A DNA stretch of 31,964 nucleotides. It comes from CAZICM01 sp964537685. GTDB lineage: Bacteria; Myxococcota_A; Polyangia; Polyangiales; Polyangiaceae. The stretch's first letter is position 1, and each line of letters begins with the position of its first letter. Below are positions 31,904 to 31,964 of the stretch, in pieces. A program made the translations under genes and the position numbers. The notes under the pieces were generated by a model that ran no database searches, was not told the origin of the DNA, and saw only the letters and a list, made by a program, of their open reading frames with translations. Location of the stretch: NCBI GenBank assembly GCA_964537685.1, contig CAZICM010000088.1, forward strand, positions 1-31,964, read 5' to 3'.

Positions 31904-31963
31904 CTACATCACCCGCCTTACCTTTACCTTCTTCCCATCAAACGCCACCACCAACCCCACCAC
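31904..31963 (-). CDS. 3' end of a gene running off the right edge (partial)
   Basis: The only minus-strand frame open from the window edge reads 19 codons of mixed hydrophobic and basic residues (…LVVAFDGKKVKVRRVM) to a TAG at 31904-31906. It lies 42 bases upstream of the FGE gene on the same strand and is probably the preceding gene of its operon. Too short to identify. Confidence 0.35.
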   Translation of the reverse strand: MVGLVVAFDGKKVKVRRVM

Positions 31964-31964
31964 A

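Overview
The window looks like part of a Myxococcota (Polyangia-type) chromosome. This rests on style rather than a marker gene: GC is moderate, and there are two Hanks-type Ser/Thr kinases, one fused to other signalling domains. There are also Gly/Ser-rich lipoproteins, a short PQQ-propeller protein, an RsbR-like PAS/STAS remnant, and SUMF/FGE-fold proteins beside MoxR ATPases. No rRNA, tRNA, integrase or transposase was seen, so the lineage call is an inference.

Layout. 1-8.7 kb is mixed housekeeping and accessory sequence: the 3' end of an unknown gene, a degenerate 42-bp repeat array, a coiled-coil hypothetical, a Uma2 nuclease-fold protein, a radical SAM/SPASM enzyme sharing its start with an OPT-family transporter, a DUF4846 lipoprotein and an NlpC/CHAP-like hydrolase transcribed divergently, and a membrane-anchored Ser/Thr kinase. 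8.7-15.6 kb is one tight plus-strand operon: a Septu-like pair (PtuA ATPase, PtuB HNH nuclease), then MoxR ATPase, DUF5682 and VWA (CoxE-like), all joined by overlaps or gaps of 4 bp or less. A 125-bp near-palindrome and an opposing lipoprotein gene separate this operon from a twin-SWIM protein (16.9-18.9 kb), which is the usual fourth partner of MoxR-DUF5682-VWA.

19-25 kb holds a broken PAS-STAS gene, a kinase / alpha-beta hydrolase / degenerate cyclase fusion, a small lipoprotein, a PQQ-repeat protein, a second radical SAM/SPASM enzyme, and a second 42-bp repeat array that appears related to the first. 25.3-31.9 kb is a second MoxR-type system: an EAD/inactive-STAND-like protein, a MoxR ATPase, and a 1130-residue membrane protein with a degenerate vWA-like domain inside and an FGE/C-type-lectin fold outside. 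It ends tail-to-tail with a second FGE protein on the minus strand.

Working model (inference): 8.7-31.9 kb is a conflict/defence and signalling island. It has two MoxR-centred NTPase systems: one is co-transcribed with Septu and has DUF5682 as candidate effector; the other has an outward-facing FGE-fold sensor. The two FGE genes are convergent and carry long, similar inverted arms, so recombination between them could swap their C-terminal tails.
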